NCBI GenBank assembly: GCA_002434005.1
Contig: DJJF01000029.1
Span: forward strand, 1-16,780
From: Candidatus Saccharibacteria bacterium UBA6575
GTDB lineage: Bacteria > Patescibacteriota > Saccharimonadia > Saccharimonadales > Saccharimonadaceae
DNA: 16,780 bases
Reading direction: 5' to 3'
The stretch's first letter is position 1, and each line of letters begins with the position of its first letter. The position numbers were made by a program, and so were the translations under genes. Shown here one piece after another: positions 8,213-14,520 of the stretch. The notes below the pieces were generated by a model. That model was not told the origin of the DNA. It was given only the letters and a program-made list of their open reading frames with translations, and did not search any database.

Positions 8213-8244
8213 AAAAATACCGCCGGACATCCGGCGGTATTTTT
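8213..8244. terminator. Bidirectional intrinsic terminator between aquaporin and rmuC
   Basis: A 14-bp perfect stem (8213-8226 with 8231-8244) is closed by the loop ACAT. The GC core CCGCCGG/CCGGCGG is flanked by A and T tracts on both sides, so it can stop transcription from either strand. It separates the two convergent genes. Confidence 0.95.
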
Positions 8245-8253
8245 ATTGATCTT

Positions 8254-9327
8254 TTATTCGTCCTGCTGAGGCTTATCTATAAGTAACGGTTCAACCCCGG
8301 TGTTCGCATCGCTTATGCGTACAATGTCTTTATCAACTTTTCCAAGTTCCTTATGTGCGGCGTTGAAATGATTGACGGTCGTGCCGAGGCTATTACCCAG
8401 CTTTTGCATAAATGTTTCGTGTGATTTTAAGTGCTTACTGAGTTCGCCAACGCGTTTTTGAATGTCTTTAGCCTGCTCTTCGATTTGCAGGCTCTTTAAT
8501 CCCTGCATGACTGTTTGTAGGTAGGCAAGCAGCGTCGTCGGGCTCACGATGATAACTTTTTTATCTACAAAGGCATATTCAATTAAGTCGCGCGAGCTCG
8601 TACCGGTTGAGCCTACATTATTAACTAAAAGATCGTAGTATATCGCTTCACTCGGTATAAACATGAACGCGTAGTCGAGGGTATTTTCACTCGGGCGGAT
8701 ATACTTAGCCGTCTCGTCGATTCGATTTTTGAGATCGGCCTTGAATACTTTTATCAGGGCCTCGCGCTCCAGCTTGTCCTTGGCTTCGATAAGCCGGTTG
8801 TAGTTTTCTAAACTAAACTTACTATCAATCGGAAGTATCCGCTTTTTGTCGAGTTTTATTATGGCGTCAACGATCTTACCGTCCTTAAAGCCATATTGAG
8901 TTTCGTATACATGCGGTGGTAGTACATTGGCGAGCACAACGTCTAAGTAATATTCACCGAGGCCGCCTCGTTGCTTCGGGTTCGATAAGACATTCTGGAG
9001 TGTTTTTAGTTCATCGGCAACATCAACGACGCGTCGGTTCGTTTCATCAAGCTTTGCTAAACGCTCCGTTACATCGGCAACCAGTTTGGCGCTTTGACCG
9101 AGTTGCTTTGCAACCGATTGTTGCATACTTGTATTACTTCGCTCCAGCTTGTCACCCATAGTTTGCTGCAGTTGATTGATCGAACGCGATAGCTCCGTCA
9201 CGTCAGCCTTCATGAGTTCAACTGCCGTACCCTGCTTGAGGTCTTTCAGTCGCTGATTCAGAATCAAAATGACGACCGCAAAACCGATCACGATGAGTAC
9301 GAGTACAATAAGTAATCCTTGTGACAT
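8254..9327 (-). CDS. rmuC: DNA recombination protein RmuC family
   Basis: RmuC proteins carry a restriction-endonuclease-like fold and limit recombination at inverted repeats or broken replication forks. Here 357 residues start with a membrane anchor (about 3-24), then a long coiled coil (about 28-125). The conserved core follows (about 130-330), with KQRGGLGEYYLDVVL, DAIIKL and LPIDSKFSLENY as signatures and the family pattern YAFMFIPSEAIYYDL. An extended -10, TGCTATAAT, ends 7 nt before the ATG with no Shine-Dalgarno, so the mRNA should be leaderless. It sits downstream of the PAP2 - membrane protein pair but has its own promoter. Confidence 0.95.
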   Translation of the reverse strand: MSQGLLIVLVLIVIGFAVVILILNQRLKDLKQGTAVELMKADVTELSRSINQLQQTMGDKLERSNTSMQQSVAKQLGQSAKLVADVTERLAKLDETNRRVVDVADELKTLQNVLSNPKQRGGLGEYYLDVVLANVLPPHVYETQYGFKDGKIVDAIIKLDKKRILPIDSKFSLENYNRLIEAKDKLEREALIKVFKADLKNRIDETAKYIRPSENTLDYAFMFIPSEAIYYDLLVNNVGSTGTSSRDLIEYAFVDKKVIIVSPTTLLAYLQTVMQGLKSLQIEEQAKDIQKRVGELSKHLKSHETFMQKLGNSLGTTVNHFNAAHKELGKVDKDIVRISDANTGVEPLLIDKPQQDE

Positions 9328-9334
9328 GCTAATG

Positions 9335-9343
9335 ATTATAGCA
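9335..9343 (-). promoter_or_regulatory. Extended -10 of rmuC
   Basis: TGCTATAAT on the minus strand is perfect and ends 7 nt before the ATG. No -35 match was found at 16-18 nt, so the TGN extension probably compensates. Confidence 0.7.
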
Positions 9344-9354
9344 GTCTTAGGTAA

Positions 9355-9843
9355 CTAGCCGATGGCGAGTCGGGCGAGCGCAGATATTACGACCACCCCA
9401 ATAATACTGACGACTAAACTGGTTGGCTGCACGAGCCACGAAAAGAGTACGTAGGAGAGAGCAAACAAAACAGTTGCAACCAGTCCAGCAAGCACAACGG
9501 GTAGTTGCGCCAGTAAGGCATATACACCCCATAAGGCTACGGCCACACCGAGGATGGCGAGGATTGGTCGATATACACGTTCTCGCACCAAGAAAAACAA
9601 TCCAAGGAGAGATCCAAGTACAATAGCCGTTCCAGCGGCGAACTCATCTTTCGATTCACAGCGTGCTAGTGCCGCACCTTCCCGGCACAGGATTGGATCA
9701 AATACGAGCCGGTCAAGGCCGATGTAGAGCAAAAAACTTGTCAGTCCTACAATAGCTCCGTACAAAAAGATTCGTGTGAGCGTTTGGACGCTCATCGTTG
9801 CCCACGCCGCATGAGGATCTATTGCCTCTATTACTTTTGCCAC
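9355..9843 (-). CDS. Multi-pass membrane protein of unknown function
   Basis: This 162-residue protein is mostly hydrophobic, with about five membrane helices (roughly 22-45, 72-90, 96-112, 114-135, 138-160). A short soluble loop holds two cysteines (PILCREGAALARCESKDEF), which could form a disulfide outside the membrane. I start at the GTG at 9841-9843 because GGGAG lies 7-8 nt before it and the longer reading frame would run into the PAP2 gene. An internal ATG 16 codons later (MSVQTL) is the alternative. It follows the PAP2 gene by 25 nt and is probably co-transcribed with it. I do not recognise a family. Confidence 0.75.
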   Translation of the reverse strand: MAKVIEAIDPHAAWATMSVQTLTRIFLYGAIVGLTSFLLYIGLDRLVFDPILCREGAALARCESKDEFAAGTAIVLGSLLGLFFLVRERVYRPILAILGVAVALWGVYALLAQLPVVLAGLVATVLFALSYVLFSWLVQPTSLVVSIIGVVVISALARLAIG

Positions 9844-9868
9844 GCGTTTTCTCCCGTTGAATTGCGAT

Positions 9869-10387
9869 TTAGGATATTTTACCAGCTTTTTTAGGTTTTG
9901 ACCATTGCTTGATCGCACCTGGCTTGACGGGCGCCTCACGCTGGAGGTACCACAGGGCCCCGAGCGAGGCGATAGCCACGCCGCCTAAGACATCCAGGGG
10001 ACTATGGACGAGCGCTAAAACTCTTCCAAGTGCGACTAACGCTGTCAGGACAGCCAGACTAATCGCGATCTTTTTTGAACGAGTTTCGAACCACACGGCT
10101 AAAGTAATGGCGGCACAAAACAGCACATGGTCTGACGGAAAGCCTGGGTTGTTTAGGAACGAAGCTCTCGCCTCTTCGCCTAAGAGCTCAAACGGTCGCT
10201 GAAGTTCAGGCTGATACACACTGCCAATTAACTTGGCCGCCAGATAGGCGGTCAGGCCGGCAAGCAGAATACGAGCGTAGGCTTTCGTGCGTTCATCCTT
10301 AACCTTGAAAAGAAGTGCCCACCCCCCTATCAACACGATAGGTACCACGGCACCATCGGCAATAATTTTGATGAGGAGATCATCCAT
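9869..10387 (-). CDS. PAP2-superfamily phosphatase (lipid or isoprenoid phosphate)
   Basis: This 172-residue integral membrane protein matches the PAP2 family, which dephosphorylates lipid phosphates such as undecaprenyl pyrophosphate or phosphatidic acid. Motif C1 is partial (YQPELQRPF, with the RP pair). C2 is FPSDH, and C3 is GRVLALVHSPLDV, giving the catalytic R, H and D. About five membrane helices surround them. The C-terminal tail is basic (KPGAIKQWSKPKKAGK). A TATACT ends 7 nt before the ATG, with AGGAGGA filling the gap. It diverges from the VIT transporter gene and is followed by a membrane protein gene. The substrate is not evident. Confidence 0.85.
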   Translation of the reverse strand: MDDLLIKIIADGAVVPIVLIGGWALLFKVKDERTKAYARILLAGLTAYLAAKLIGSVYQPELQRPFELLGEEARASFLNNPGFPSDHVLFCAAITLAVWFETRSKKIAISLAVLTALVALGRVLALVHSPLDVLGGVAIASLGALWYLQREAPVKPGAIKQWSKPKKAGKIS

Positions 10388-10394
10388 TCCTCCT

Positions 10395-10400
10395 AGTATA
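10395..10400 (-). promoter_or_regulatory. -10 box of the PAP2 gene, abutting its Shine-Dalgarno
   Basis: CGCTATACT on the minus strand is followed at once by AGGAGGA and then ATG. A normal start site 6-8 nt downstream would leave the AGGAGG untranscribed. Confidence 0.6.
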
Positions 10401-10412
10401 GCGCTTCCCGTT

Positions 10413-10421
10413 TGTTACAAT
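10413..10421 (+). promoter_or_regulatory. Extended -10 of the VIT-type transporter gene
   Basis: TGTTACAAT on the plus strand ends 8 nt before the ATG, predicting a leader of 0-2 nt. It is divergent from the PAP2 -10 with about 12 bp between them. Confidence 0.6.
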
Positions 10422-10429
10422 TATGAATA

Positions 10430-10969
10430 ATGCCAGATTCCGACCAAACCAAGACTTCGAACGCAACCTTAAATAAATTACGTGCCGCGGTGCTCGGCGC
10501 CAACGACGGTATTGTCTCGACTGCCAGTGTTGTTATGGGTGTTGCCGGTGCAACTACTGAAACAAAAGCAATTCTCACAGCAGGCCTTGCAGCTCTTGTT
10601 GCAGGTGCGCTTTCTATGGCGCTTGGCGAATATGTATCCGTGAGTTCTCAGCGTGACGCTGAAAAAGTAAGTGCCGCACATGACGACGAAGAATTCACAA
10701 ATCCTTGGGCGGCAGCTATCGCATCCCTGCTAGCTTTTACCGTTGGTGGGCTTGTGCCATTCGTAGCTGTTATTTTGAGCCCAGTGGAAGTTCGCCTACC
10801 TCTCACGGTTGCCGCAGTCGTAGTCGGGCTCGTCATTACGGGATACAGTAGCGCGACGGTCGGAAACGCATCAAGAACCCGAGCCGTTATCCGGGTTGTA
10901 GCAGGGGGGCTCATCGCTATGGCTGTCACCTATTTCGTCGGTACACTCTTCGGTGCAGCGCTTGCCTAA
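10430..10969 (+). CDS. VIT1/CCC1-family iron/manganese transporter, short form
   Basis: This 179-residue membrane protein belongs to the vacuolar iron transporter family, which moves Fe2+ or Mn2+ out of the cytosol. The first helix carries LGANDGIVSTASVVMGVAGA and the second ALSMALGEYVSVSSQRDAE, both diagnostic. About five helices are present. Bacterial relatives usually have a helical cytosolic metal-binding segment between helices 2 and 3. Here only about 20 residues (AEKVSAAHDDEEFTNPW) connect them, explaining the short length. An extended -10 (TGTTACAAT) ends 8 nt before the ATG, so the mRNA is nearly leaderless. It is convergent with the lipid kinase gene, and the stop codons are 1 nt apart. 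Confidence 0.9.
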   Translation: MPDSDQTKTSNATLNKLRAAVLGANDGIVSTASVVMGVAGATTETKAILTAGLAALVAGALSMALGEYVSVSSQRDAEKVSAAHDDEEFTNPWAAAIASLLAFTVGGLVPFVAVILSPVEVRLPLTVAAVVVGLVITGYSSATVGNASRTRAVIRVVAGGLIAMAVTYFVGTLFGAALA

Positions 10970-10970
10970 A

Positions 10971-11843
10971 TTAGGCTAAGGTTTGTATCCGGTCTGACTC
11001 ACAGCGCATCGTAATATCAGCATCAGCATCTATCCGAGTTACTTCGCCGTCGAGCTGAATCAGTATTGGTCGCACAGTCCGAACCGTGTAGGATTTTGTG
11101 CGTGATTCGCTTGCAACCCCGCTCAGTCCTATGCCGATTAGTGTCAGAATGACCTTTAGCCGCGAAACATACTTTGTTATGTATATTTCCATATTCCCGT
11201 CCGTCACCGATGCGTCTTCGTCAAGCTTCACAACTTTTGACATCTTCGGGATGATCGCCGCAATAAGATTAGTGAACTTCCTGCGCCTTCCGTCGATAAT
11301 CAGCGTGACATGGTGAAAGCTCAGAACATGCTTTAGTACATACCATTTTTCTAGGAGGACTCCTGGACGCTTGTAGGTTAAAAGTTTACCGACGGACGGT
11401 GTCATACCAAACCCGGCATATGAGTGGGCGTATCGTTTCCAGGGCTTGCCCTCCACTGTCGATTCAACCGATATGCAGTCGATGCGTCGCATATTACCCG
11501 TCAGTATGCTCGATATAAAATCATCTGTCCCGACGGTTACCGCGTGGTCATTGGCATTTCCCGAAGGTAGCACAGCGATCGTGGCGGCTGCACCGCTTTG
11601 AATATATCCATTGACGACTTCGTTGTAGCCACCGTCACCGCTCGATGACAAAATCAGTGTTGATTCATTTGAAGCATGCTGCGCGGTAATTTCTTCGGCG
11701 TGGCCTGCGAACTTTGTGCCAACGAGCTGGATATCCCCGTCAAAGCCTCGCTCAAGCAAATCTTCCTTCAAGGACTCGGCGTTATGTTTACTTGGTCCCG
11801 TGCTATTTGGATTGTAGATGATAACGACGGTGTGAAATTTCAT
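10971..11843 (-). CDS. Diacylglycerol kinase-family lipid kinase (YegS/BmrU-like)
   Basis: This 290-residue protein has the NAD-kinase-like DAGK catalytic fold, which phosphorylates a lipid alcohol using ATP. The phosphate-binding start is IIYNPNSTG (8-16). The nucleotide motif is SSSGDGGYNEVVNG (about 66-79; family GGDGT), and LPSGNANDHA (about 91-100) stands for the family PxGTxND. So Thr is replaced in both motifs; the key Asp and Asn remain. The C-terminal beta domain includes VTDGNMEIYI and ILIQLDGEVTRIDADADITM. TATACT ends 9 nt before the ATG with no Shine-Dalgarno. It is convergent with the VIT gene and divergent from the aldo/keto reductase. Nearby PAP2 has the opposite chemistry, but a functional link is only a guess. 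Confidence 0.88.
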   Translation of the reverse strand: MKFHTVVIIYNPNSTGPSKHNAESLKEDLLERGFDGDIQLVGTKFAGHAEEITAQHASNESTLILSSSGDGGYNEVVNGYIQSGAAATIAVLPSGNANDHAVTVGTDDFISSILTGNMRRIDCISVESTVEGKPWKRYAHSYAGFGMTPSVGKLLTYKRPGVLLEKWYVLKHVLSFHHVTLIIDGRRRKFTNLIAAIIPKMSKVVKLDEDASVTDGNMEIYITKYVSRLKVILTLIGIGLSGVASESRTKSYTVRTVRPILIQLDGEVTRIDADADITMRCESDRIQTLA

Positions 11844-11852
11844 ACATACATT

Positions 11853-11858
11853 AGTATA
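11853..11858 (-). promoter_or_regulatory. -10 box of the lipid kinase gene
   Basis: ACGCTATACT on the minus strand ends 9 nt before the ATG, predicting a leader of 1-3 nt. Confidence 0.6.
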
Positions 11859-11864
11859 GCGTGC

Positions 11865-11892
11865 TTGCTACTGTAGAAGATGTCTCTAATCT
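11865..11892 (+). promoter_or_regulatory. Probable promoter of the aldo/keto reductase gene
   Basis: TTGCTA (11865-11870) and TAATCT (11887-11892) are 16 nt apart on the plus strand. They give a leader of about 12 nt that would carry the AAAGGAG at 11899-11905. Neither box is a perfect match. Confidence 0.4.
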
Positions 11893-11909
11893 AATGCGAA
11901 AGGAGCATC

Positions 11910-12749
11910 ATGTCCGAATATCCCCATATTACGTTGAACGACGGTAACTCAATGCCCCAGCTCGGTCTCGGTGTCTGGCAAGCCAAGAACGGCGACGAAA
12001 CAGCTAACGCCGTTCGCACTGCCATCGAAACAGGCTATCGTCTAATCGATACGGCTGCCGTATACCAAAACGAAGAGAGCGTTGGCCAAGGTATTCGTGA
12101 CTCTGGAATTGATCGGGATGAGCTTTTTGTTACAACCAAGCTATGGAATAGCGACCAGGGGGCTTCAAATGTTCGGCCTGCATTGGAAGCTAGTCTGAAG
12201 AGGCTCGGCCTTGAGTATGTTGATCTTTACTTGATTCACTGGCCTACACCCGGACGTGATCTGTATGTAGAAACCTGGAAAGAATTCGAAAAACTTAAGT
12301 CAGACGGGCTGGCTCGCTCAATTGGTGTGAGTAATTTTCGAATAGAAGATCTTGAACGACTTAAGCAAGAAACTGATACTGTGCCAGCCGTAAACCAGAT
12401 TGAACTTCATCCCTACTTCCAGCAACAGGGTCTTCGCGAATATGCTGATGCTAATTCTATTCAGATTGAATCATGGAGTCCGATTGGCGGCAGTCGCGGC
12501 AATCTGCTGTCGAACGATGCACTTAAACGTATTGGCGATGCCCACGGCAAGACACCCGCACAAGTTGTCATTCGCTGGCATATTCAACATGGGCTTATCG
12601 TTATTCCAAAATCGGTTCATGCTGAACGAATACAAGAGAATTTTGATGTGTTCGACTTCGAATTGTCGCAAGACGAAATGCGAATGATCGATGCGCTTAA
12701 TACTGACACTCGAGTGGGACCCGATCCGGGGGCAATGAATAATCACTGA
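11910..12749 (+). CDS. Aldo/keto reductase (2,5-diketo-D-gluconate reductase-like)
   Basis: This 279-residue NADPH-dependent oxidoreductase reduces aldehydes or ketones on a TIM barrel. The catalytic tetrad is complete: D47 and Y52 (LIDTAAVYQNE), K77 (TTKLWN) and H110 (LIHWP). Family signatures are GYRLIDTA, SIGVSNF, NQIELHPYFQQ and the NADP-binding IPKSVHAERIQEN. The closest class is AKR5/DkgA-type, whose members also reduce methylglyoxal and other small carbonyls. The start is fixed by AAAGGAG 4 nt upstream. It is a single plus-strand gene divergent from the lipid kinase. The natural substrate cannot be read from the sequence; carbonyl detoxification is a reasonable inference. Confidence 0.95.
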   Translation: MSEYPHITLNDGNSMPQLGLGVWQAKNGDETANAVRTAIETGYRLIDTAAVYQNEESVGQGIRDSGIDRDELFVTTKLWNSDQGASNVRPALEASLKRLGLEYVDLYLIHWPTPGRDLYVETWKEFEKLKSDGLARSIGVSNFRIEDLERLKQETDTVPAVNQIELHPYFQQQGLREYADANSIQIESWSPIGGSRGNLLSNDALKRIGDAHGKTPAQVVIRWHIQHGLIVIPKSVHAERIQENFDVFDFELSQDEMRMIDALNTDTRVGPDPGAMNNH

Positions 12750-12824
12750 AGGCCTACGCTCATCAATTTCGGCATTAGAGCATTGAACCTTCTGTCATTC
12801 AATCCGTTCAAATTGTATAAATAA

Positions 12825-12849
12825 TGTAGTGTAATAATCTACAATTTTT
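12825..12849 (+). terminator. Weak possible terminator after the aldo/keto reductase
   Basis: A 5-bp stem (TGTAG/CTACA) with a 9-nt loop is followed by ATTTTT. It is short and AT-rich. The rest of the interval 12750-12866 shows nothing else recognisable. Confidence 0.25.
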
Positions 12850-12866
12850 AGAGATACATAAAATTC

Positions 12867-13049
12867 TTATGTTTCATTTTCTTCTGCTTGTGAATCATTA
12901 AGATCCACCTGTGGCAGTTCGGCTGCAGCACCCAAATTTTCCAATCTGATCGTGTGAACTTTGCCACCGACTTCCCAAACGATCGAACCGTCTTCGAGTC
13001 GTACGGGGTTGCTTGCTTGGATACCTGAAGTTTCGTGTCGAAGGGTCAT
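12867..13049 (-). CDS. Small acidic protein of unknown function
   Basis: This 60-residue protein begins MTLRHETSG. Its middle reads like a small beta structure (PVRLEDGSIVWEVGGKVHTIRLENL), and its tail is acidic and polar (DLNDSQAEENET). I chose this ATG over one 16 codons upstream because a TATCAT ends 6 nt before it, which fits the spacing elsewhere here, and because the upstream extension is basic and unlike the rest. There is no Shine-Dalgarno, membrane segment or cysteine cluster. I do not recognise it. It is tail to tail with the aldo/keto reductase gene, 117 nt away. Confidence 0.55.
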   Translation of the reverse strand: MTLRHETSGIQASNPVRLEDGSIVWEVGGKVHTIRLENLGAAAELPQVDLNDSQAEENET

Positions 13050-13093
13050 GCATCTATGATACTGTACAGCACCCTTCTTAGTGAGCTTTATCC

Positions 13094-13285
13094 TCAAGAT
13101 TTGTCCGTGAACACAATAGCGCGGTGAATAAGCTGAATCAGCAAGAAGATTATACCGAGCTCGATTAGGACTCTCGAGATAAGTACTAGCTCATTAAGAA
13201 GGATGCTAGGCAAACTCCGACCGGCTTCTCTTAAACAAAATGGTTCGTAGTTGCACTGCACAACTGTGGTACGAATAAGCATCAT
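13094..13285 (-). CDS. Possible small membrane protein
   Basis: This is an open frame of 63 codons from a double ATG (MMLIRT). It has two cysteines near the N-terminus (VVQCNYEPFCLREAG) and a long hydrophobic stretch in the C-terminal half (LVLISRVLIELGIIFLLIQL) that would span the membrane. A TATTAT lies 14 nt upstream and would give a leader of about 7 nt. There is no Shine-Dalgarno and no recognised family. A longer version would overlap the upstream gene. The hydrophobic segment argues for a real gene, but chance translation or a decayed gene is possible. If it is not real, 13050-13316 is an empty interval. Confidence 0.35.
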   Translation of the reverse strand: MMLIRTTVVQCNYEPFCLREAGRSLPSILLNELVLISRVLIELGIIFLLIQLIHRAIVFTDKS

Positions 13286-13316
13286 ATGTGGTACGTGAAA
13301 TAATACAAATGCGCAG

Positions 13317-13796
13317 CTATTGAGTTTCGATCGATGACCGACGGATAGACTCTGTAAGATCATTGGCTATAAGTTCCGCTACGGCTGCGCGAGAAATTTT
13401 CCGCATGTGCTGACGCGCAGTCTCATCATCCACTGTATATTCAGTTGAATTAGGATCGATGGCCACTGTTATTGAACTAGGAACTGACTTAGATTTTTTC
13501 GTGGACCGAGCTTTTTTACCTAAGCCCTTTTTGGAATTGCGTTTCGAAACTTTCTTTAAATGCTCTCTTCGCTCATCTCTGCTAAGAGCCTGTAATTCAA
13601 CTTTTTTCATTCTTTCATATGCTCTTGGGTTTTCTAACTCTAAGCCATGGAGTGCCTCTTCATATATATCTAATCGGTTTTCATCACCGGCTGATTCAGC
13701 TTCTTCGATCAGGGCCAACAAAGCTTCGTATCGGGCGTCAAATTCAGAAGCCTGAAGCTCATCGGCTGAGGGATAAATATAAGGATCAAATTCCAT
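13317..13796 (-). CDS. Conserved-looking hypothetical protein with a basic, lysine-rich centre
   Basis: This 159-residue protein starts at MEFDPYIYP; the frame extends upstream, but a CATAAT ends 7 nt before this ATG and the extension would run through the promoter. The N-terminal half (10-75) is acidic and helical (ARYEALLALIEEAES, YEEALHGLE). The middle (about 80-112) is strongly basic (RREHLKKVSKRNSKKGLGKK). The C-terminal part (about 118-155) has a short strand followed by a helix (HMRKISRAAVAELIANDL). An acidic helix plus a basic patch suggests nucleic-acid or protein binding, but no family is recognised. It lies downstream of repeat 1 and a terminator, so it may be the flanking chromosome or the last unit of the array. 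Confidence 0.7.
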   Translation of the reverse strand: MEFDPYIYPSADELQASEFDARYEALLALIEEAESAGDENRLDIYEEALHGLELENPRAYERMKKVELQALSRDERREHLKKVSKRNSKKGLGKKARSTKKSKSVPSSITVAIDPNSTEYTVDDETARQHMRKISRAAVAELIANDLTESIRRSSIETQ

Positions 13797-13803
13797 TTGA
13801 TTG

Positions 13804-13809
13804 ATTATG
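13804..13809 (-). promoter_or_regulatory. -10 box of the basic-centre hypothetical gene
   Basis: CATAAT on the minus strand ends 7 nt before the ATG. A TTGCAT lies 16 nt upstream as a possible -35. It is just downstream of the terminator at 13838-13864. Confidence 0.45.
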
Positions 13810-13837
13810 ATACAAAGTTTCCAGTATGCAACTATAA

Positions 13838-13864
13838 GCAAAAACACCTCGCTTGCGCAAAGTG
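13838..13864 (-). terminator. Intrinsic terminator adjoining array repeat 1
   Basis: On the minus strand an 8-pair stem (CACUUUGC with GCGAGGUG, two G-U pairs) closes a GCAA tetraloop, followed by TTTTTGCTT. The hairpin occupies 13845-13864 and touches the repeat. It would end transcription arriving from the cassettes. Confidence 0.65.
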
Positions 13865-13904
13865 CTTATGCTTGGCTGGGGATAGTGGGTGTGTTTCAGG
13901 AAGA
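13864..13904 (-). repeat. Array repeat 1 (leftmost copy)
   Basis: This is a full copy: GCTTATG, then the core GCTTGGCTGGGGATAGTGG, then GTGTGTTTCAGGAAGA (plus-strand reading). No further copy was found to its left, so it marks one end of the array. It lies 7 nt after the stop codon of the gene at 13912-14256 and is followed on the minus strand by a terminator. Confidence 0.95.
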
Positions 13905-13911
13905 ACTTGCC

Positions 13912-14256
13912 TTAGAGTATGTATAGTCTATATGTTACGCCATCGCAAGCTGATGCACCTTCGACGATAATATTGCCGTTAGGGTCGGTGCCATTTCTGC
14001 TGTTTTTTAATATCATTTTCTCTTTCTGTCTGGCCGCACTAGTTTTTGCTTGCACCATGCGGTCACCGCCCCCCGAAAGTAGACTTAGGTGTATCTCCTT
14101 TCTCGAAGAACACCCCACATCAACGCTATCAATAGGCACAACCCTAAAGACTAATAATATATTCGTAACTAAAGATGCTACAAGAGCCGGCAGTAAAAGC
14201 TGTTTCAATCGCTTTTGGTAACTCTTTTTAGGTTTTAGGTTTTTTACCATGTTCAT
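13912..14256 (-). CDS. Cassette gene: membrane-anchored protein of unknown function
   Basis: This 114-residue protein has a very basic N-terminus (MNMVKNLKPKKSYQKRLKQ) and one membrane segment (about 20-40: LLLPALVASLVTNILLVF). About 75 polar residues follow, with two cysteines (VGCSSRK, ASACDGVTY). The positive-inside rule puts the tail outside the cytosol, or it is a long signal peptide. It begins 3 nt after the stop of the 63-residue gene in the same cassette, with no Shine-Dalgarno, so it is the second gene of a two-gene unit and may be translated by reinitiation. Its stop lies 7 nt before repeat 1. No family is recognised. Confidence 0.6.
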   Translation of the reverse strand: MNMVKNLKPKKSYQKRLKQLLLPALVASLVTNILLVFRVVPIDSVDVGCSSRKEIHLSLLSGGGDRMVQAKTSAARQKEKMILKNSRNGTDPNGNIIVEGASACDGVTYRLYIL

Positions 14257-14259
14257 ATA

Positions 14260-14451
14260 CTATGCAGCATATTTTTCAGAAAGAGCCGCAATAATGGGGT
14301 CTTCCGCTAGCTGAGGCAACATACCTAATGCACTTGCACTTATTAAAGCATCTCCAAGTGCCGCTCTACCGATATCAAACAAACGTTGATTAGTGGCTTC
14401 TCTTTCAGCCGGAGTGCTTACAGTCGGCTCGTAATTTCCTTTTCGGGGCAT
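14260..14451 (-). CDS. Cassette gene: 63-residue protein of unknown function
   Basis: This short soluble protein starts MPRKGNYEP and is mainly helical (TPAEREATNQRLFDIGRAAL, then ALISASALGMLPQLAEDPII). It opens a two-gene cassette. The promoter is excellent: TTGACA and TATTAT with a 17-nt spacer, the -10 ending 6 nt before the ATG. So the mRNA should be leaderless, and no Shine-Dalgarno is present. The second gene follows after 3 nt. A small first gene followed by a larger partner recalls toxin-antitoxin or immunity pairs, which are common in cassette arrays, but nothing in the sequence itself shows this. Confidence 0.6.
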   Translation of the reverse strand: MPRKGNYEPTVSTPAEREATNQRLFDIGRAALGDALISASALGMLPQLAEDPIIAALSEKYAA

Positions 14452-14457
14452 AAATAT

Positions 14458-14486
14458 ATAATAATATTTAAATTATGCTATGTCAA
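14458..14486 (-). promoter_or_regulatory. Promoter of the two-gene cassette
   Basis: TTGACA (14481-14486) and TATTAT (14458-14463) are 17 nt apart on the minus strand. The -35 abuts repeat 2, and the -10 ends 6 nt before the ATG at 14451, predicting leaderless mRNA. Confidence 0.8.
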
Positions 14487-14520
14487 TGCTTGGCTGGGGA
14501 TAGTGGATGTGTTTCAAGAA
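14486..14520 (-). repeat. Array repeat 2
   Basis: The core GCTTGGCTGGGGATAGTGG is intact, followed by ATGTGTTTCAAGAA. The outer GCTT of other copies is absent: TGTCA stands before ATGCTT and forms the -35 of the neighbouring promoter. The stop codon (TGA, 14514-14516) of the gene at 14514-15104 lies inside the repeat. Confidence 0.93.

Noticed and set aside
11841..11852. A three-codon frame (ATGTATGTATGA) overlapping the lipid kinase start
   Set aside because: It is too short to interpret and arises from a simple TATG repetition.
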